Shown here one piece after another: positions 58,860 through 64,000 of a DNA stretch of 64,000 nucleotides. Origin of the DNA: Rhinopithecus roxellana (lineage: Eukaryota > Chordata > Mammalia > Primates > Cercopithecidae); the NCBI RefSeq assembly GCF_007565055.1, contig NC_044553.1:104383858-104447857 (forward strand). Direction: 5' to 3'. The translations under genes were made by a program, and so were the position numbers. Numbering within the stretch: the stretch's first letter is position 1; each line of letters starts with the position of its first letter. The notes under the pieces are model-generated. The model saw nothing but the letters and a program-made list of their open reading frames with translations, did no database searches and was not told the origin of the DNA.

Positions 58860-59297
58860 GAAAGAGAAAGAAAGAAAGAAGGAAGGAAGGAAGGAAGGAA
58901 GGAAGGAAGGAAGGAAGGAAGGAAGGAAGGAAGGAAGGAAGGAGGAGGGAGGGAGGGAGGGAGGGAGGGAGGGAGGGAGGGAGGGAGGGAGGGAGGGAGG
59001 GAGGGAGGGAGGGAGGAGGAAGGAAGGAAGGAAGGAAGGAAGGAAGGAAGGAAGGAAGGAAGGAAGGAAGGAAGGAAAAGAGAAAGAAAGAAAGACAGAA
59101 AGCGAGAGAAAGAGAAAGCGAGAGAGAGAGAAAGAAAAAGAAAAGAGAAAAGAAAAAAGAAAAGAAAGAAGGAAGGGAGGGAGGGAGGGAGGGAGGGAGG
59201 GAGGGAGAAGGGAAAGGGAAGGAAAAGGGAAGGGAAGGGAAGGGAAAGGGAAGGGGAAGGGAAGGGGAAGGGAAAGGGAAGGGAAGGAAGGAGAGAG
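58860..59297. repeat. Long purine tract: (GAAA)n, (GGAA)n, (GGGA)n, (GGGAA)n
   Basis: About 438 bases with only three pyrimidines (C at 59096, 59103 and 59119). Blocks run (GAAA), (GGAA) to about 58942, (GGGA)~17 at about 58947-59014, (GGAA) to 59075, a mixed GA block, (GGGA)~8 at about 59175-59206, then (GGGAA)/(GGAA) types to 59290. Very long open frames (up to 315 codons) through it are artefacts of repeat translation. Confidence 0.97.
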
Positions 59298-59455
59298 TAA
59301 CCAATGGACCACTCTGATGGGAGACACTGATAATGGGTGGGGGGCTCTGCATGTGCAGGGTAGGGAGTACATGGGAAATCTCAGTATCTTCTTCTCAGTG
59401 TTGCTGCAATCTTAAAATTGCTCTAAAAATAATATTGAGCAAAAATAAAAGAATA
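59298..59455 (+). repeat. L1M 3' region, right part
   Basis: Resumes after the purine tract: taaccaatggaccactctga, tgggagacactgataatggg, gggaaatctcagtatc and tgctctaaaaataatattg. Confidence 0.8.
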
Positions 59456-60643
59456 CCAGGAGTGAGTTGGAATGGTGTGAGGAAGGGCAGGGGGCAATGA
59501 AGGTACTGAATCGGCAGGAGAATATGGTGCTAGGTAGTTTTCTTGGCTCCACTTGAGTATTGGGGCACAAAAAGCATAGAATGAGGATTCCTCTAAGTGG
59601 CTCAACAAGCTTAGAGCTCTTCCCAGTGAGGCTTCAAGCACCACAAGTACAGTCCACCTGCTTTTTTCAGCCTCCCTATAAAAATCTTTGCTATTGTCCC
59701 AGACTCCTCATCCACTGTAAGTCTAATCCTTCACTCTTTACCTAGGAGTGTCATGTAAAGTCTAATGTCTTGCCAAGAGTGCAACATAAAGAAATTTTTC
59801 TTTTATTTTCAGTTTTGTTGCTTTTTCCTTTTGAATTATTGAACCATCACATCTATTGGATCCTAATCAAGTCTTTGCATAAAGAATGAATGAATGAATG
59901 AATGAATGAATGAATGAATGAATGAATGAATAATGTGAGAGACAGGGGCTTCTCATTCAAAGTAAAAAATAACATAAATTCATTTCCTTTACTCCCAAAA
60001 CCCCAGTAATTTCAGAATGGAAATACGAAAATGAGTAACTCCATAACAATGGAGGTAATGGCAAGGGGAAGTCATCAGTCAAAGACCTCAACAAATTTTT
60101 GGAAGAAAAGGCACAAAGGAAGTCTATTGACAGATTAAACAAAGTCAAGGTAGCTATGGTCCAAAAATAGCTGTAGTCAGGTAGTAAAGATGCTGAAGTC
60201 CAAGTAGGATTCAGTCTGTCAGTGAGAAACTCAGAAAGTCTGTGAGTCAAAATTCTATCCAACTATCCACCCCTCATCTGAAACACCATAGTTTCTTATA
60301 CTTGAGAATACACAGATACTGTGTATTTATAAAGACAAAAAATATTTAGGCTGCCAGTTTCAGAAACAATGACCTTAGAAATCAGCCTTATAAAAATATT
60401 TTCAGCTATAAGTTATCAATGAAAAGTTTTCTATATATTTTTGGTAGGGTAGCATATTTGTGACTATCTTTAAAACATAAGCATAATATATAACATTTTA
60501 AAATTGCTATCAAGCTCTCAGACTCTTGAAAATGTGTCAGTCTTGGATTTCCAAAAACGAATCTGTACCATGAGGCATTTCCTGATCCTCTATCCAGATG
60601 TGAGCTCCCTACTTTTGGATTCCCCTCAGCAACTCAGTGACTT
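59456..60643. other. Intron stretch, nothing recognised apart from (AATG)n
   Basis: Unique-looking; includes the microsatellite at 59884-59931. Confidence 0.45.
59884..59931. repeat. (AATG)n microsatellite
   Basis: About 12 uninterrupted GAAT/AATG units. Confidence 0.97.
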
Positions 60644-60656
60644 TTATGGTGATTAG

Positions 60657-60849
60657 CATCATCATCATCATCATTATCACTATCATTATTATTTTCATTT
60701 TCAGAGAGAGGTGTCTTACTGTCACCCAGGCTGGAGTACAGTGGTGTGATCACAGTTCACTGCAGCCTTGAACTCCTGGGCTCATGCAATCCTCCAGCCT
60801 CAGCCTCTCAAGTAGCTAAAATTAAAGGCATGGGCCACTGCGCCTATCC
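60657..60849 (-). mobile_element. Alu monomer (FLAM/AluJ-like)
   Basis: Reverse-oriented single arm: gtcacccaggctggagtaca to ccactgcgcctatcc, with an (ATC)n/(ATT)n tail at 60657-60700. Target duplication ttatggtgatta at about 60644-60655 and ttatcgtgatta at 60850-60861. Confidence 0.85.
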
Positions 60850-61013
60850 TTATCGTGATTATTAAACAGTAATTTGTGCAATTGCCTCAGCCTCCTTCTG
60901 CAGTCTTAAACCCCTCCAGAGCAGGGATGTATCCTGATAACTCTTACGGCACTTAGCCCTAGGGCTTTGCCTGTGATAAGCCACTACAGTTCTTATCTGA
61001 ATCAAAAATTTCT

Positions 61014-61361
61014 GGCCGGGCGCGGTGGCTCAAGCCTGTAATCCCAGCACTTTGGGAGGCCGAGATGGGCGGATCACGAGGTCAGGAGATCGAGACCATC
61101 CTGGCTAACACGGTGAAACCCCGTCTCTACTAAAAAATGCAAAAAAAAAAAAAAAAAAAAACTAGCAGGGCGAGGTGGCGGACGCCTGTAGTCCCAGCTA
61201 CTCCGGAGGCTGAGGCAGGAGAATGGCGGGAACCCGGGAGGCGGAGCTTGCAGTGAGCTGAGATCCGGCCACTGCACTCCAGCCTGGGCGACAGAGCAAG
61301 ACTCCGCCTCAAAAAAAAAACAAAAAAGAAAAAAACAAAAAAACAAACAAACAAACAAAAA
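61014..61361 (+). mobile_element. Young AluYR-type element
   Basis: Starts ggccgggcgcggtggctcaa and carries GATCCGGCCACTGC in the right arm, the same monkey-type variants as the copy at 29506. It has an expanded internal A run (61141-61160) and a mixed (CAAA)n tail. Flanks aaaaatttct and aaaaaatttcc are a likely target duplication. Confidence 0.94.
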
Positions 61362-61554
61362 AAATTTCCACAAGTTTCATATGGGTGAGGTGGAGGGCAA
61401 TTCTTTCAGTATGGTGGCCCAGCTCTTTTTTGGATTCTTGAAAATATTCTAGGAAATAAAAATATTGAAACTTTGGTATTTTAAGGACTATAAAATGTTA
61501 CCCCCAGCATAATGAAAGTTTTTGCCCTGTTTGACAAAGCATTGTTATTCAGTG

Positions 61555-61720
61555 GAATCCATTGAGTATTTGCAATGTGGCAGGTGCAATGTCAAGGACC
61601 ATATTCACTCATTTCAATTGTTTTTATAACAAATCTGAGGCTGTCTCATTTTACTAGAAGAAACTGAGGCTTAAGAAGATTAACTTTTCAGTGCAGGTCT
61701 TCTGATTTACATAGCACAAG
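61555..61720 (-). repeat. MIR element
   Basis: Reverse-oriented: attgagtatttgcaatgtgg, cattttactagaagaaactg, aggcttaagaagattaact. Confidence 0.65.
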
Positions 61721-61833
61721 GATGTTCTTACAAATAATTAAAAGAGAAAAAAACAGACAAAAGGAAGAAGTGAGAAAATAGGGTCATATGACAGAGCCCC
61801 TTCCTCCTGTGCCTAACACAGGGTTTACCTGTT

Positions 61834-62136
61834 TTTGTTTTGTTTTTTCAGACAGAGTCTCACTCTGTCGCCCAGGCTGGAGTGTAATGGCACAGTCTTG
61901 GCTCGCTGCAACCTCTGCCTCCCAGGTTCAATGATTCTCCTGCCTCAGCCCCCAGAGTAGCTGGGATTACAGGTGCGCACCACCACGTCTCTCTAATTTT
62001 TGTATTTTTAGTAGAGATGGGGTTTTACCATGTTGGCCAGGCTGGTGTCGAACTCCTGACCTCAAGTGCTCCACCCACTTGGCCTCTCAAAGTGCTGGGA
62101 TTACAGGATTACAAGCATGCGCTCCCACGCCTGGCC
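61834..62136 (-). mobile_element. Alu element
   Basis: Reverse-oriented Alu ending cccacgcctggcc, with a small repeat (gattacaggattacaag) near its start. Target duplication acacagggtttacctgtt at 61816-61833, with one change at 62137-62154. Confidence 0.95.
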
Positions 62137-62154
62137 ACACAGGGTTTACTTGTT

Positions 62155-63202
62155 GTTGAACTTTCCTAATTGGTTAAATGGATGAGCTCAAATTGGCCTT
62201 CTTTGTCTGCCAGCACCACTCCCTACATGTGCCCAAACCTATCTGTCCTTGTGTGAGTTGCCTATAAAGACCCTTTAAAGAGAAGGAACTTCTAACCCAT
62301 TTAAATCCATGCAGCCTACTGAAGTAGCTGACATGACAGATTCAAAGTTACTGAAGCTCCACATCAATGACTTTTGTCAATGAAAAGGATGCCCTAGATT
62401 CCCAAGGGGTCCTGAGAATTGGGCACATTAGTCTCTAATGCTGCACTGCCCCATTGCGCTCCCCTCGCCTCCCTCCAGCCACCAGGTTTTGCCCCATGGT
62501 GGGGTAGAGGTAAATGCTAGCTGCCATCACCCAATCTCTGGACTAAGCTTTCTCAGTGAAAACAACGTCATAGACTGTATGTTGAGAGGGAAAGGATCTG
62601 TCAACCCAATGAGTCACAGTGTTTTGTGATAATATCATCTCTGTGGGCTGAAAGATATTTTCTATTCAAGATAGCTCCTATTCTTCCTTCAAATGTGTCA
62701 GACATAGCTTCAGGACACTATTTGTGCTTGTTAGTTATATCTAGATTAAAAGACAAGAATGATGATAGTCAAATGATATCTTTAATCAACATCCTTTCCA
62801 AGGTTGCCTTCCTAAATATGAAAGTGCAAGAAACTTCTTTTTTTACTTAAGGGTACAGAGATGGAGAAGATTATCTTTCCTGGGTCTTAATTGATCTATA
62901 GGTCCAGATCTATTGATCCACAGTCGTTTTAAGACACTGGTAGCCTGGACTATTCCTATCCATTATTAAAATTATATTAACCAAATAGGGTATAATGGTC
63001 ATAATAGACATAACTATTTAGCATATATAATTATACATATTTATGCATGGTGTATCATTGAATATATACTTTAATAAACTTATGATTATTAGTCTAATTG
63101 TACTTATCATACTATTACTATATGCCTTGCACTTTTACTATATGAAAACATTTGGATAGGAGTTTGAATAAGAAGACAATTTCATTTTCCAGTATAAAGA
63201 AT
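62155..63202. other. Intron stretch, nothing recognised
   Basis: Unique-looking, very AT-rich at 62960-63130. Confidence 0.45.
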
Positions 63203-63213
63203 TCATGATTCCT

Positions 63214-63491
63214 GGCCAGGCGCAGTGGCTCACGCCTGTAATCCCAACACTCTGGGAGGCCAAGACAAGTGGATCACCTGAGGTCAGGAGTTCGAGACCA
63301 GCCTGGCCAACATGGTGAAACCTCATCTCTACTAAAATACAATTAGCCAGGTGTGGTGGCAGGTGCCTATAATCCCAGCTACTCGGGTAACTGAGGTAGG
63401 AGAATTGTTTGAACCTGGAAGGCAGAGGTTGCAGTGAGCTGAGATGGCACCATTGGCGCTCCAGCCTGGGTGACAAGAAAAAAAAAAAAAA
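63214..63491 (+). mobile_element. Alu element
   Basis: Starts ggccaggcgcagtggctcac and ends gggtgacaag plus A tail; a small part of the final arm is missing. Target duplication tcatgattcct at 63203-63213 and 63492-63502. Confidence 0.94.
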
Positions 63492-63502
63492 TCATGATTC
63501 CT

Positions 63503-64000
63503 TAAAACAACACTATGATGGGAGCAAAAGAAAAAAAAAGTGGCTATTACTTTAGAATAGGATATAATGCAACTAAAAAGTGCTATAAAGTAAACACTTT
63601 TAAACAACGAAGCATGGGAAACATCTCAACTTCCAGTATCTGAAATCTGTGATAATTTGTAAGTCACTCTTGTATAGAAAAACGCCATAGATGACATAAA
63701 TGAGGTGCTAAAGATTAAGTGGACTTGAGAAAGATCTTTTTTCTAATAATTTGTGGAAATCAGGAAAGGAAGCTCATTAAAAAAATTTTAAGTCTCTGAT
63801 CCATCAATTTAATGATGCTGGTTCTTTTTTTTTTTTTTTTTATGTATATGTGCTGTCACCTAAAATAAATCCAAGCCTAAATGAGGCTTTAAACATGAAG
63901 AAATGAAAAATTAAACTGTTATAATTTTAAAAAATTAAATTGACAAATCTTCCAAAATATAGCATCTGGACCTTCAAACAACTGAGTCAACAAACTGAGA
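63503..64000. other. Intron stretch with a poly(T) run
   Basis: Unique-looking; T run at about 63825-63841 with no element body. Confidence 0.4.

Noticed and set aside
58425..59415. Long open frames (up to 315 codons) on both strands
   Set aside because: They are translations of GA/CT simple repeats plus Alu and L1M sequence; no start context, domain or splice evidence.

Overview
This window is primate nuclear DNA, most likely from an Old World monkey. Two young Alu copies (29506-29840 and 61014-61361) carry the start variant CTCAAGCC and the right-arm variant GATCCGGCCACTGC. I know this combination from the macaque/baboon AluYR-type lineages rather than human AluY. Bacterial-style features (operons, CRISPR, insertion sequences) are absent. 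I find no new multi-gene system.

The one gene I can support is AGBL1 (cytosolic carboxypeptidase 4, CCP4), on the minus strand. Three coding exons are visible in transcript order: a 38-nt exon at 32183-32220, a 209-nt exon at 9123-9331 and a 166-nt exon at 11-176. Reading phases join exactly, and the joined reading matches the helical, armadillo-like N-terminal half of the CCP1/CCP4 family (around the AVLLKSK, RRAV and IRRG stretches). The M14 carboxypeptidase domain must lie beyond the left edge, and earlier N-terminal exons beyond the right edge. The intron between exons 9123-9331 and 11-176 appears to begin with GC instead of GT.

Everything else is intron filled with layers of mobile elements. 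Oldest are L2, MIR and hAT-type (MER5-like) fragments and L1M pieces. On these sit MaLR LTRs (14800-15163, 15258-15592, THE1 at 27354-27696), an ERV1-type solo LTR (19810-20435), a MADE1 hairpin (44149-44220), full or partial Alus, and primate L1s. The L1s are a short 3' end (34642-35104), a copy with an inverted arm (38218-44081, a textbook twin-priming product with its target duplication) and a nearly full-length copy (51554-57624). Both long L1s have broken reading frames.

Low-complexity DNA includes a (AAAG)n tail at 11093-11216, a (CA)n at 48300-48347, a roughly 440-bp almost pure purine tract at 58860-59297, and (AATG)n at 59884-59931. Stretches listed as holding nothing recognisable are unique-looking intron. 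Repeat family names come from memory of consensus sequences and were not computed.
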